Assembly (NCBI GenBank): GCA_022828105.1
Contig: JAJEJC010000004.1
Location: 1 to 46,785 of the forward strand
Direction: 5' to 3'
Length of the DNA stretch: 46,785 nucleotides
Origin: Dehalococcoidia bacterium
GTDB taxonomy: Bacteria > Chloroflexota > Dehalococcoidia > Bin125
Positions 7,719 through 17,092 of the stretch are shown piece by piece. The position numbers and the translations under genes were made by a program. The notes under the pieces are model-generated. The model was not told where the DNA came from, searched no databases, and saw nothing but the letters and a program-made list of their open reading frames with translations. Position 1 is the stretch's first letter. Every line of letters starts with the position of its first letter.

Positions 7719-9596
7719 ATGCCGACGGTCGACATCGATCCACTCCTGCAGGGAGTCTCCAAGCCCGCCCGCTATGTCGGCGGCGAGTGGAACGTGATCG
7801 AGCGCGACTGGAACGAACGCGCCGTCCGCTGGGCGCTGATCTACCCCGACCTCTACGACATCGGACAGTCCAACGGCGGGCTGGCTATCCTCTACGACAT
7901 CCTCAACCACACCCCGGACACGCTGGCCGAGCGCTGTTACACGCCCTGGCCCGACATGGCCGACAGCCTCCGCGCCCACGGTCAGCCGCTCTTCTCGCTC
8001 GAGAATCGCCGCAGCCTGCGCGACTTTGACGCGCTTGGCTTCTCGCTCTCCTACGAACTCACCTACACCAACATCCTCGAGATGCTCGACCTCTCCGGCA
8101 TCCCGATCCGCAGCCTCGACCGCAGCGAGGACGATCCGCTGATCCTCGCCGGCGGCTCCGGCGCGCTCGTGCCCGAACCGCTGGCCCCGTTCATCGACGC
8201 CTTTGTGCTCGGCGAAGCCGAAGACGTCGTTCTTGAAATCAACGAACTGCTCCACGAAGCCAGGACTCAGGGCGCGTCCCGGCTCGACCTGCTGCGCGCC
8301 CTCGCCCGAACGCCGGGCGTCTACGTACCCCGCTTCTACGAGTGGCGCTACGAGGCCGACGGCACCCCTGCCGAAGTCTTCGCGACCGACGACGCGGCAT
8401 CCGTGCCCGTCGTCAAGCGATTCCTGCAGGGACTCCCGCCGATCCTGACCAAGCCGATCGTGCCGTATCTGCAAACCGTCCACGACCGCGCCGGCATCGA
8501 GATCCAGCGCGGCTGCACCCAGGGCTGCCGCTTCTGCCAGGCCGGGATGATCTATCGACCCCTGCGTGAACGCACGCCCGAAGAAGTCGTCGCCGGCGCG
8601 AAAGAACTCTTCCGCAACACGGGATTCGATGACCTCTCGCTGGTCTCGCTCTCCTCCACCGATCACTCGCAAATCAAGTCGATCGTGCGTGCGTTGCGCG
8701 CCGAGTTCGGCGATGAGATCGGCGTTTCCCTGCCTTCGACCCGCGTCGACAGCTTCAGTGTCGATGTCGCGCTGCTCTGCTCGCCGCGAAAGAAGCACTC
8801 GATGACCTTCGCTCCCGAGGCCGGCTCGCAGCGCTTGCGCAACGCGGTCAGCAAGGTCGTTGACGAGCAGGATCTGCTCGACGCCGCCCGCAACGCGTTC
8901 GAGCAGGGCTGGACCTCGATCAAGCTCTACTTCATGGTCGGCCTGCCGACCGAGACGATGTCCGATGTCGAAGGCATCGTCGACTGGGCCGCGCAGGTCA
9001 AGCAGATCGGCCGCCAGATCGTCGGCAACCGCGCCCGCGTCCGCGTCTCCACCTCCAACCACGTGCCCAAGGCCCACGCTCCCTTCCAGTGGGCGCGACA
9101 GGAAACGCCTGCCGAGCTCGAGCCCAAGCACCAGTTGCTCAAGCAAATGACCCGCCGAGCTCGGCTCGACCTGAGCTGGAACGACCCCCAGGAGTCGATC
9201 CTCGAGGGCGTACTCTCGCGCGGCGACCGCCGCCTCGCGCCCGTGATCGAGACCGCCTGGCGCAACGGCGCTCGCTTCGACGCCTGGAGCGAGCACTTCC
9301 GCGAGAACCTCTGGTGGGACGCGATGGCCCGTGAAGGCCTCGACCCCGCCTTCTACTGTCACCGCGAGCGCGACCTCTGGGAGCGCTTCCCCTGGATGCA
9401 CATCGCATCCGGCGTCTCCGAGGCCTTCCTGCGCAAGGAGTGGCAGCGCACCTGGAAGGAACTCACAATCGCCGACTGCCGCGACGGCTGCAACGTTTGC
9501 GGCATGGAACACGCCGCCCAACTCTGCGAACTCAAGCTCGGCGACCTGATCGCCACACGTCGGGCGTCGTCCGAAGAACTGATCAGCGTCTTGTAG
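7719..9596 (+). CDS. B12-binding-type radical SAM protein (TIGR03960-like)
   Basis: A 625-residue protein with an N-terminal Rossmann-like, B12-binding-type region (about 30-180) and a radical SAM core. The [4Fe-4S] motif is RGCTQGCRFCQ, with cysteines at 266, 270 and 273. Near the C-terminus CRDGCNVCG gives a second cysteine cluster. Length and motifs match the TIGR03960 family, whose substrate is unknown. In many bacteria it sits next to a DUF2344 (TIGR03936) protein and ribonuclease G or ribosomal protein genes; none of these is here. No clear Shine-Dalgarno precedes the ATG. The long open frame on the opposite strand is a codon-bias artefact. Confidence 0.9.
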   Translation: MPTVDIDPLLQGVSKPARYVGGEWNVIERDWNERAVRWALIYPDLYDIGQSNGGLAILYDILNHTPDTLAERCYTPWPDMADSLRAHGQPLFSLENRRSLRDFDALGFSLSYELTYTNILEMLDLSGIPIRSLDRSEDDPLILAGGSGALVPEPLAPFIDAFVLGEAEDVVLEINELLHEARTQGASRLDLLRALARTPGVYVPRFYEWRYEADGTPAEVFATDDAASVPVVKRFLQGLPPILTKPIVPYLQTVHDRAGIEIQRGCTQGCRFCQAGMIYRPLRERTPEEVVAGAKELFRNTGFDDLSLVSLSSTDHSQIKSIVRALRAEFGDEIGVSLPSTRVDSFSVDVALLCSPRKKHSMTFAPEAGSQRLRNAVSKVVDEQDLLDAARNAFEQGWTSIKLYFMVGLPTETMSDVEGIVDWAAQVKQIGRQIVGNRARVRVSTSNHVPKAHAPFQWARQETPAELEPKHQLLKQMTRRARLDLSWNDPQESILEGVLSRGDRRLAPVIETAWRNGARFDAWSEHFRENLWWDAMAREGLDPAFYCHRERDLWERFPWMHIASGVSEAFLRKEWQRTWKELTIADCRDGCNVCGMEHAAQLCELKLGDLIATRRASSEELISVL

Positions 9597-9618
9597 CGAA
9601 ACAGAGGCTCGCATCATT

Positions 9619-10098
9619 ATGTCAAGAGACGTCCTGGAACATCTCATCTGGAGCCTCAACCAATCATTCCAGGAGAAGAAAGAACACTCCCTGATCCAGA
9701 ATCTCTCCTCGGTCACCACCGACGACCTCGATCAGGTCGTCCCCGGTGGCGGTCGCACCATGCGCGACCTGATCGTCCACTGCGCTGCAGTCAAGTACAT
9801 GCACGCCAACCACGCTTTCGGCGACGCCAGCGCCACCTTCTGGAACACCTGGGAAGGCGACGAGCCGGTCAGCGACGCCTCCTTCGAAGACCTGCTGGAA
9901 TGGCTCGAGGCAGGTCACGAACAGGTCATCGAGTCGGTCAAAGCCCTGAGCTCCGACGGCGAACTCGACGCCACGCGACCCACCTATTGGGGTGAGCAAT
10001 GGGAGACGCGCCGCATCCTCGACGCCATCGCGGTGCACGACGTCTACCACGCCGGGGAAATCAACCATCTCCGCGCGCTCATCCACCAGGTCCAGTAG
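9619..10098 (+). CDS. DinB-superfamily protein
   Basis: The 159-residue product fits the DinB/YfiT-like four-helix bundle. A histidine follows RDLIV in the second helix (H54) and a later helix carries HDVYHAGEINH (H140, H144). Together these form the three-His metal site typical of the fold. Family members include metal-dependent thiol transferases and many uncharacterised proteins, so no substrate can be given. It starts 22 bases after the radical SAM gene on the same strand and may be co-transcribed with it. The stop is followed by about 47 bases before a convergent gene. Confidence 0.85.
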   Translation: MSRDVLEHLIWSLNQSFQEKKEHSLIQNLSSVTTDDLDQVVPGGGRTMRDLIVHCAAVKYMHANHAFGDASATFWNTWEGDEPVSDASFEDLLEWLEAGHEQVIESVKALSSDGELDATRPTYWGEQWETRRILDAIAVHDVYHAGEINHLRALIHQVQ

Positions 10099-10145
10099 GG
10101 CAGCAGCATCGGCGCCCGGTTCCCGCGTTACGGCAGCGCGGTCGC

Positions 10146-11429
10146 TCAGAACCGCAGCAAGTCCTCCAGCCGCTCAGCCTCCTCCGCCGGCCCCACGACC
10201 GCCAGGCGCAACTCGTCCTCGCGCAGGTACTCGTTGGCGACTCGTTGCACATCGTCCAACGTCACCGCCCGGTAGTCCTCGTACACCTCATCGACCGATC
10301 TCAACTCGCGGTGCAGCAGCGACTGCCCGCCGTTCCAGGCCGACACGGCGCGGCTGTCTTCCATGCCCATCAGCATCCTGCCCGCCGCCAGCCGCTTGGC
10401 CCGCTCCAACTCCTCCGCCGGGACGCCGTCGCGTAGCCGCGACAGCTCGCCCAGCGTCGCGGCAAGCGCCTGCTCCACGTTCTCGGGATCGACGCCCATC
10501 GAGACCTGGATCGCGCCCGTGTCTCGATACATCGCCAGCGCCGCGCCGACGTCATAGGCCAGACCCAGCTCCTCGCGCACCTTGAGGAACAGCCGCGAGC
10601 TCATGCCGTCGCCCAGCATCCCCGTCATCAACCCCAGCGCAAAGCGGTCCGGATGCCGCGAGGTCATGCCCGGCAAGCCGATCGTGATCTGCGTTTGCTC
10701 GGTCTCCTTAATCCGCAGCGCGACGCGCTGACCGTCCTCGGATATGCCGGCAGTCAAGCGGTTGGCGGCCTCGGTCGTCGACCAATCCTGCGTCAACTCT
10801 GATACGCGCGCCAACACGGCATCGGCATCGACATCGCCCGCCACCGATACCAGCACGTTGGCCGGCGAATACTGCGTCGACCAGTAGGCGACGGTGTCTT
10901 CGTGCCGGATTGCCTTGACCGACTCCGGCGTCCCGGCGATGTCGCGGCCCAGCGGCGAGCCGCGCCACATCAGCTCGGCCAGCAGTTCGCCGACAAGCTG
11001 GTACGGCGAGTCTTCTATCTGTGCCAACTCCTCCAACACCACCGATCGCTCGCGCTCCATCTCGGCCGCATCAAGGTTGGGCCGGCAGACCATGTCCACG
11101 ATCACGTCGACCGCCGCTTGCCAGTCGGGACCGGGCACCTTGGCGTAGTAGACCGTCATCTCCCGGTCGGTCGCCGCGTTCATGTATCCACCCACGCCTT
11201 CAATCGCCATCGACAGCTCGGCAGCAGTCGGAAACGACTTCGATCCCTTGAACAGGCAGTGTTCGAGCAGATGCGAGACGCCGGCATGTTCGTCTCGCTC
11301 ATACTGGGCCCCGGCGCCGACATAGACCGACACGGCCGCCGACCGAGCCGAGGCCATCGGCTCGGTGATCACCCTTAATCCGTTCTCGAGCGTGTCGAAC
11401 CGCCGCGCCGCGGCCGCCTCGGCGGCCAC
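10146..11429 (-). CDS. M16 family zinc peptidase (insulinase / processing peptidase type)
   Basis: A 427-residue protein with the inverted zinc motif HLLEH (H53, E56, H57) and the downstream ligand in VVLEEL (E133, 76 residues after H57), both diagnostic of active M16 peptidases. The sequence resembles the PqqL/YmxG-type processing peptidase family. There is one N-terminal catalytic half and one C-terminal half, the usual size for the small form. No signal peptide is visible, so it is probably cytoplasmic. The GTG start overlaps the stop of the upstream MBL gene by one base (TAGTG), indicating coupling. Substrate unknown. Confidence 0.93.
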   Translation of the reverse strand: MAAEAAAARRFDTLENGLRVITEPMASARSAAVSVYVGAGAQYERDEHAGVSHLLEHCLFKGSKSFPTAAELSMAIEGVGGYMNAATDREMTVYYAKVPGPDWQAAVDVIVDMVCRPNLDAAEMERERSVVLEELAQIEDSPYQLVGELLAELMWRGSPLGRDIAGTPESVKAIRHEDTVAYWSTQYSPANVLVSVAGDVDADAVLARVSELTQDWSTTEAANRLTAGISEDGQRVALRIKETEQTQITIGLPGMTSRHPDRFALGLMTGMLGDGMSSRLFLKVREELGLAYDVGAALAMYRDTGAIQVSMGVDPENVEQALAATLGELSRLRDGVPAEELERAKRLAAGRMLMGMEDSRAVSAWNGGQSLLHRELRSVDEVYEDYRAVTLDDVQRVANEYLREDELRLAVVGPAEEAERLEDLLRF

Positions 11430-12148
11430 TACTCCGCTCCCCAGGTCGTGTCGCCCGAGGATTCGTCGCGCACAATCGTGTGCGCCATCGCCCCGCCGAC
11501 GAACTCGTCGATCGAAGATCCGATCGTCGTGTCGTCGCCGTGGCCGTTGAAGGTCAGCGTGTGCTCGGGCAGTCCGTACAGCTGGGTCACGATCGAGCGC
11601 ACTTCCTGGGTCACCTGCGGCATTCCCCTCGAGTTGCCCGGCCCGCCGGGGAACAGCGTATCGCCCACGACGCAGTACGGATCGTCCGCGTCGGCAATGA
11701 AGTAGGACACCGAACCGGTCGTGTGGCCTGGCGTGTGCAGGACCTCAAGCTCGGTCCCACCCAGCAGGATCGTCTCGCCGCCCTGCATGTGGATGTCGAT
11801 CTCGAGGTCGGTCTCCAGCCAGGGGTGCTGCTCGTCGGCCACCGTGTCCGACGTGTGCATGTAGAAGGGCACGTTTGGACCCAACCATTCGCGAAGCTCG
11901 TTGTAGGACTTGATGTGGTCGGGATGCGAGTGGGTGAAGAGCACCATCTTCGGCGTGGCGCCCGACTGCTCGACGCCGGCCTTCACCAGCTCGTGCTGCG
12001 CCACCGCGTCGATAATCGCTGCGTCGCCCGTGCCTTTGTCAACCAGCACAAAGGCATTGTTCTCGAATGGCCCCCACGACATCTGCATCACCACCGTCCG
12101 CCAATACACTCGCAACAGACGCGACTCCGCGTGCAATTCCATGCTCAC
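11429..12148 (-). CDS. Metallo-beta-lactamase-fold hydrolase (glyoxalase II-like)
   Basis: An MBL-fold protein with the metal motif THSHPDH (H73, H75, D77, H78), followed by HTPGHTTGS, the aspartate in VVGDTLFPGG and a final NGHGDDT histidine. All ligands of a binuclear site are present. The arrangement is typical of glyoxalase II-like hydrolases of unknown substrate. The start is uncertain: GTG at 12148, ATG at 12142, or an internal Met (residue 21 of the long form) just before SWGPFENNAF, where the fold really begins. It is coupled to the M16 peptidase gene behind it. Confidence 0.9.
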   Translation of the reverse strand: MSMELHAESRLLRVYWRTVVMQMSWGPFENNAFVLVDKGTGDAAIIDAVAQHELVKAGVEQSGATPKMVLFTHSHPDHIKSYNELREWLGPNVPFYMHTSDTVADEQHPWLETDLEIDIHMQGGETILLGGTELEVLHTPGHTTGSVSYFIADADDPYCVVGDTLFPGGPGNSRGMPQVTQEVRSIVTQLYGLPEHTLTFNGHGDDTTIGSSIDEFVGGAMAHTIVRDESSGDTTWGAE

Positions 12149-12224
12149 GTCGCACCCCAGTTCGTCAGGTCAGTCAGACGCACTCCGATAATGTCCGCAG
12201 TGTAGCTAGCGCGGAGGCACCTCC

Positions 12225-13553
12225 ATGACTCATCAGACACCGATCGACGCGCTCCGCGATGTGATGCCGCTCAGTGCGGCGGCAAGCGATGACGGCGCGC
12301 TGCAACTCGGCGGTTGCGACGTTCGCGAACTCGCCCGCGAGTTCGGCACTCCGCTCTACATCTACGACGAGCACACGATCCGCCAGACCTGCCGCGACTA
12401 TCTGCGCGACTTCCGCTCGCAGATGCCCGGCGCGCGGGCTCACTACGCCTCCAAGGCCTGGCTCAGCCCGGCGCTCGTCAACGTATTGGTGGAGGAAGAG
12501 TTCGGACTGGACGTCGTCTCGGCCGGAGAACTCCATGTGGCCCTTGCCGGAGGGATGGACCCCGAGCAGATCGGCTTCCACGGCAACGGCAAAACGCCCG
12601 CCGAGTTGGAGTATGCGCTCGAGGCCGGCGTGGGACGGATCATCGTTGACAACGACGACGAACTCGCGCTGCTCGATGATCTGACCCGTTCACGCGCGAC
12701 CGAGCAGCGGATCATGCTGCGGATCACGCCCGGCGTCGATGCGCAGACCCATGCCAAGACCACGACCGGATTGCGCGACAGCAAGTTCGGCTTCCCCTTG
12801 CCCTCCGGCCAGGCCGAAGCCGCGCTGGTTCGAGCGCTTGATGCCCCGTTCCTGGATGTCACCGGATTTCACATCCATCTCGGTTCGCCGTTGTTCAAGA
12901 TTCAGCCCTACGCCGACGGCATCGCCACCATCGGCGAGTTCGCCGCCGAGATGAAGCAACGCCACGGCTACGAATGGCGCGAATTCTCACCGGGCGGCGG
13001 CATGGCGCTGACCTACACCGCCGACCACACGGCGCCGGTCTCGGAGCGATATGCAGCCCAGATCGCCGAGGCGATTCACACCGCCTGCGATACACACGGC
13101 CTGCCAATGCCCGATGTCCACATCGAACCGGGCCGCTCCGTCGTCGGCCGCGCCGGCGTCGCGCTCTACTCCGTGGTCAGCCGCAAGCACATTCCCGAGA
13201 CTCGGGACTATGTCACGGTCGATGGTGGCATGGCCGACAACATCCGTCCCGCCATGTACGACTCCCGTTACGAAGCCGCAGCCGCCGAGCAGATGCACAC
13301 TGTTCCCAGCCTCACCGTGACCGTGGCCGGCAAATTCTGCGAGTCGGGCGACGTGCTCGTCCGCGATGTGCGACTGCCGTCGCTGCAACTGGGCGAGTTG
13401 ATCGCCATCCCGGCCAGCGGCGCCTATCAAATCGCCATGGAGAGCAACTACAACCTCGCCCTGCGCCCGGCGATCGTGATGGTGCAAGATGGGGACGCAC
13501 GCCTCGTGCGTCGGCGCCAGACGCTCGACGATCTGCTACATCTTGAACTCTGA
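12225..13553 (+). CDS. lysA: Diaminopimelate decarboxylase
   Basis: LysA decarboxylates meso-diaminopimelate to lysine, the last step of lysine synthesis, using PLP. The 442-residue product has the PLP lysine in HYASKA (K77), the glycine-rich SPGGGMALTY, EPGRSVVG for phosphate and substrate binding, and the conserved CESGD and SGAYQIAMESNYN blocks. GGAGG lies 7 bases before the ATG. It is partly complementary to CTCC next to the start, so a small hairpin could mask it. The stop overlaps the holB start by one base (TGATG), so the lysA-holB-PSP1 genes form an operon. Confidence 0.97.
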   Translation: MTHQTPIDALRDVMPLSAAASDDGALQLGGCDVRELAREFGTPLYIYDEHTIRQTCRDYLRDFRSQMPGARAHYASKAWLSPALVNVLVEEEFGLDVVSAGELHVALAGGMDPEQIGFHGNGKTPAELEYALEAGVGRIIVDNDDELALLDDLTRSRATEQRIMLRITPGVDAQTHAKTTTGLRDSKFGFPLPSGQAEAALVRALDAPFLDVTGFHIHLGSPLFKIQPYADGIATIGEFAAEMKQRHGYEWREFSPGGGMALTYTADHTAPVSERYAAQIAEAIHTACDTHGLPMPDVHIEPGRSVVGRAGVALYSVVSRKHIPETRDYVTVDGGMADNIRPAMYDSRYEAAAAEQMHTVPSLTVTVAGKFCESGDVLVRDVRLPSLQLGELIAIPASGAYQIAMESNYNLALRPAIVMVQDGDARLVRRRQTLDDLLHLEL

Positions 13554-14680
13554 TGACCGACGCTCAACCTGTCGACACGACTCCGCTCGGCGGCGACTGG
13601 GGACCGCACGCCGGGACGCCGGCCGTCCGCAGCCTGGCGGCGATGATCGCCGCCGATCGTCTACCCCACGCCCTGTTGATCAGCGGGCCGGTCGGCGTCG
13701 GCAAGCGCGACCTGGCAATCCGTGTCGCCCAGACCTTGCTCTGCGAGTCCGTTGAACCCGCCCAAGGACCGTGCCGCGAGTGCCGAACCTGCCAACGCCT
13801 GCACAATCCCAGCCAGCCAAGCCTCGATCCGCAGCACACCGACGTCGAAGTGATCGGTCCCGGTACGCTCTGCGCTGAGCCCACGCATGACCATCGCAAC
13901 ACGCGCACGATTGGCATCTGCGTGATCCGGCGGATTGAGCATGTCGCGACCCTGACACCGTTTGAAGCCGATCGCCGCATCTTCATCGTCAATCCTGCCG
14001 ACGCGCTCACTGCCGACGCCGCGGACGCCTTCCTCAAGACGCTTGAGGAACCGCCCGAGCCGGTCCACTTCATTCTCCTCACCGCACAGGAGGCCCAGCT
14101 CTCCGAAACCATTCGCTCCCGCTGTCGCAGCATCACCCTGGCTCCGCTGCCGGCCGACGAACTGGACGCCTGGCTCGAGTATTGGGCCGGCACGGCCGGC
14201 GTCCAGATTCCCGAAGAGCCGCAGCGACGCGCCGAACTCACCCGTCTCGCGCGCGGACGGCCGGGCTGGCTCCAGGCCGGCCTCAGCGCCGGCGACCCGG
14301 TCGCGCTGCGGGCCGCACAGATCGACGACGCCGTGCGGATTGCCTCCGCCGACCGCGCCGAACGACTCAACTGGTCAGACCAGCTCAGCGGCCGCTCGGC
14401 GACCGCCCAGACCGTCGCCAACATCGAACTGATCCTCGACGCCTGGAGCGATTGGTGGCGAGATCTCTGGCTCTGTCTCGGCAACGGCGCCGACTCGCTG
14501 ACGCACACTTCGCAGCGGGAACGCATCGAACAGATCGCGCCCATGTACGATCAACGACACATCACCCAGTTTCTGGAGCAGATCCAACGCACTCGCGCAC
14601 TCCTGCAACAGGGCGTCAATGCCCGCCTCGCGCTTGATGTGCTGCTGCTCAGCATCCCCTCCGCCAGGACATCACCATGA
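13553..14680 (+). CDS. holB: DNA polymerase III delta-prime subunit
   Basis: Delta-prime is the stator of the clamp loader, which opens the sliding clamp. The 375-residue AAA+ protein has a Walker A motif GPVGVGKR (K51) and a zinc module with C64, C74, C77 and C80. FLKTLEEPPE and SRCRSI, the latter close to the SRC box of clamp loader subunits, follow. E. coli HolB has lost a usable Walker A; here it looks intact. The stop overlaps the next start by four bases (ATGA). The holB plus PSP1-domain pair is widely conserved. Confidence 0.93.
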   Translation: MTDAQPVDTTPLGGDWGPHAGTPAVRSLAAMIAADRLPHALLISGPVGVGKRDLAIRVAQTLLCESVEPAQGPCRECRTCQRLHNPSQPSLDPQHTDVEVIGPGTLCAEPTHDHRNTRTIGICVIRRIEHVATLTPFEADRRIFIVNPADALTADAADAFLKTLEEPPEPVHFILLTAQEAQLSETIRSRCRSITLAPLPADELDAWLEYWAGTAGVQIPEEPQRRAELTRLARGRPGWLQAGLSAGDPVALRAAQIDDAVRIASADRAERLNWSDQLSGRSATAQTVANIELILDAWSDWWRDLWLCLGNGADSLTHTSQRERIEQIAPMYDQRHITQFLEQIQRTRALLQQGVNARLALDVLLLSIPSARTSP

Positions 14681-16107
14681 ACCAGGATCCAGACCCAGCA
14701 GACGAGCCGGTCGAGTCCACGACCGGCGACGCCGCTGAGCAGCCCGCCGAGTCCAGCGTCGCCGCCGCAGCCAGCGAACCGGCGCCCGAGTCGCAGGACG
14801 ACCGCGTGGTGATCGGCATCCGCACGCGCGAGGCCTCGCGCATCTATCACTTCTCCGCCCCGCGCGGAGCGGTCTTCGTCGGCGATTATGTCGTGGTCGA
14901 CCGAGCCCGGGGCAACCAGCTCGCCAGGGTCGTTACCGTGCCCGACGACGACACGCCCAGCCGGTCGGTCCCGCGCGACGTGCGGCCGATCGTGCGCCTG
15001 GCCGACGCCGACGACCGCGATCGCGCCGCCGCGCAGTCCGAACGCGCCGACCAGATTCTCCAGGACATGCGCTCCGCAGCCGTGCGCGACGAGCTGGGTT
15101 TGTATCCGGTCGCCGTGGAACTCAACCTCGACGGCGACCGCGGTTCCGCCTGGTTCCAGGCTCCCGACCATGTTGACTTTCGCTCGCTGCTGGACGGCAT
15201 TCAGGACAAGTACGAGGTCACGCTGCAGATGCAGCAGGCCAATCAGCGTGAGCGTGCCCGGCTCGTCGACGGCTATGACATCTGCGGCCTGCGGCTCTGC
15301 TGTTCGAGCTGGATGACCGATTTCCCGCACGTCGGCATACGCGTCGCCAAGGACCAGGACCTCTCCCTCAACCCCGACAGCATCTCGGGCGTCTGCGGGC
15401 GCCTGCTCTGCTGCCTGACCTTTGAGCACGAGGTCTACCGCGAGATGCGCGGCACGCTGCCGCGCGTCGGCAAGCAAGTCAGCACTCCGGCCGGGATGGG
15501 CAAAGTGATCAAGCTGAACGTCTTGCAGCAAAAGGTCACGATCGCGCTCGACGACCATCCCCAGCGGGTCGATGTGCCGGCTGACGAGATCGGACTCGCT
15601 GTCCGCCCGGAAGACGCGCCCAATCAGGCATTGATCGAAGCCGAGCGCGAACGGCGTGACGCGGACGAGCGGGCCGCCGCGCTGCGCCGCGCCGCCGCAC
15701 CGACCGACGCGCCGCCGGAGGCGGACCGCCCCGACCGTTCCGATGCGAGTGAGTCGGGCGAGTCGAGCGACCGCGCGCCCAAGCGACGCCGGCGACGCCG
15801 CTCACGCAAGCAACAGTCCGACGCCAGGCAGGTCGATCCGAATCGTGAATCGGATGACCGGCAGAGCGCCGACCGACCGGCAGATGGCGGCGCTGAAGCC
15901 GGGCCGCGCAAGCGTTCGCGCCGCCGGCGACGGCGCGGAAAGTCGCAGGTCGTCAACCAGGATCGGCCGTCCTCAGAAGGCGGCCCGGACGACCAGGCGC
16001 CACAGCTGCAACGACGGGAGGACGAATCCGGCCGGTCGAGGCAGCGCCGCAGGCGCGCGCGACAGCCGGTTAATCGGCCCGAACAGTCGGACGACCCTGC
16101 CGACTGA
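14677..16107 (+). CDS. ricT: PSP1-domain protein, RicT/YaaT-like, with basic tail
   Basis: The PSP1 domain spans about 45-330 and has paired cysteine clusters CGLRLCC (C203, C208, C209) and CGRLLCC (C240, C245, C246). In B. subtilis RicT (YaaT), a partner of RicA and RicF, such cysteines help hold Fe-S clusters and the complex promotes RNase Y-dependent mRNA processing. No RicA or RicF gene is in this window, so the same role is inferred only from family and position beside holB. The last ~140 residues are rich in Arg, Asp and Ser, with repeated KRRRRRR-like clusters, and are probably disordered and RNA-binding. That tail is longer than in RicT. Confidence 0.88.
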   Translation: MNQDPDPADEPVESTTGDAAEQPAESSVAAAASEPAPESQDDRVVIGIRTREASRIYHFSAPRGAVFVGDYVVVDRARGNQLARVVTVPDDDTPSRSVPRDVRPIVRLADADDRDRAAAQSERADQILQDMRSAAVRDELGLYPVAVELNLDGDRGSAWFQAPDHVDFRSLLDGIQDKYEVTLQMQQANQRERARLVDGYDICGLRLCCSSWMTDFPHVGIRVAKDQDLSLNPDSISGVCGRLLCCLTFEHEVYREMRGTLPRVGKQVSTPAGMGKVIKLNVLQQKVTIALDDHPQRVDVPADEIGLAVRPEDAPNQALIEAERERRDADERAAALRRAAAPTDAPPEADRPDRSDASESGESSDRAPKRRRRRRSRKQQSDARQVDPNRESDDRQSADRPADGGAEAGPRKRSRRRRRRGKSQVVNQDRPSSEGGPDDQAPQLQRREDESGRSRQRRRRARQPVNRPEQSDDPAD

Positions 16108-16114
16108 GCCTGCC

Positions 16115-17092
16115 TCAGATGGCGAATTCGCCGCTGTCATCTTCGTCCGGCGCGCCCTCGCCAGTCAACAGCGAAGCGAGCGCGTTGAGCTGTTCCTCGT
16201 CATACCAGTGAATCACAATTCGGCCACCGGACTGACCCTTCGCGCTCGAGCGCACTTCCACCCTGGTTCCCAACGCGGACTCCAGCCGCCGAACGGCTTC
16301 GAGCATGGCCGGCGAAGCCGCCCGCGTCGCAGTCTCCCGCTCGGGCTTGGCCATCGAGCGCACCGTGTCTTCCAGTCGACGCACGGTCCAGCTACTCTGC
16401 ATTGCTCGTTGGGCCAGTCCCGCCTGCTCCGTCTCGGGCGCGCCCAGCAGCGCTCGACCGTGACCCTCGCTCAAGTCTCCCGCGGCCAGCATTGACTGGA
16501 TCGCTTCGGGTAAGCGCCGCAGCCGCAGCAGATTGGCGACCGCCGTTCGGCTCTTGCCGATCTCCTGCGCGATCCGCTCCTGTGTCCAACCCGACTGCGC
16601 GAGCCGCTCGAAGGCCGTCGCCATCTCGATCGGATTCAGATCGCTGCGCTGCAGGTTCTCAACCAGCGCGAGCGTGAGCCCCGCCTCATCCTCTTCCAGC
16701 TCCTCCTGGACGACGATGGGAACGGTCTTGAGACCGGCCAGGCTGGCCGCCCGCCAGCGCCGCTCGCCGGCAATCAACTCATAGCCGCCCGAGCGCGTTG
16801 TCCGAACAAGGAGCGGTTGCAACACCCCGTGCTCGCGGATGCTGGCGGCCAGCTCGTCCAGCGCTTCGCGGTCGAACTCCTGCCGCGGCTGCGACGGATT
16901 GCGCGTGATCGACCCGATCGGCGCCTGCAATCGACCGTCACCCGAGCCCTCGTCGGGCGATGAGGGGATCAGCGAGTCCAGGCCCCGGCCGAGACGCCGC
17001 CTGCGTCGATCTTCTTCGCTTTCCGGTGGCGGCGGTCGCGACCCGAAGGTGGTGATCCGCGGCGAATCGGTAGCGGACTCTGACTCGCTCAT
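16115..17092 (-). CDS. parB: Chromosome partition protein ParB
   Basis: ParB is the CTP-dependent clamp that loads at parS and spreads along DNA. The 325-residue product has a disordered N-terminus with the RRRRLGRGLDSLI box that contacts ParA. The CTP-binding GERRWRA is at 109-115 and ENLQRSDLNPIE at 145-156. A helix-turn-helix parS-binding region lies at about 165-195, with a C-terminal dimerisation part after it. Its start overlaps the parA stop (ATGA). Likely targets are the parS sites at 21304 and 21972 in the same cluster. Confidence 0.97.
   Translation of the reverse strand: MSESESATDSPRITTFGSRPPPPESEEDRRRRRLGRGLDSLIPSSPDEGSGDGRLQAPIGSITRNPSQPRQEFDREALDELAASIREHGVLQPLLVRTTRSGGYELIAGERRWRAASLAGLKTVPIVVQEELEEDEAGLTLALVENLQRSDLNPIEMATAFERLAQSGWTQERIAQEIGKSRTAVANLLRLRRLPEAIQSMLAAGDLSEGHGRALLGAPETEQAGLAQRAMQSSWTVRRLEDTVRSMAKPERETATRAASPAMLEAVRRLESALGTRVEVRSSAKGQSGGRIVIHWYDEEQLNALASLLTGEGAPDEDDSGEFAI

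Noticed and set aside
7515-9719. 734-residue minus-strand frame opposite the radical SAM gene
   Set aside because: The plus strand has the CxxxCxxC motif and family length; the antisense frame is low-complexity and without a start site.
12149-12224. Lysine riboswitch before lysA
   Set aside because: The 76-base gap is too short for the lysine aptamer and shows none of its conserved segments.
14677-16107. Frameshift or fusion in the PSP1 gene because of the abrupt change to low complexity
   Set aside because: The frame continues without break and the base composition stays similar; a disordered tail explains it more simply.
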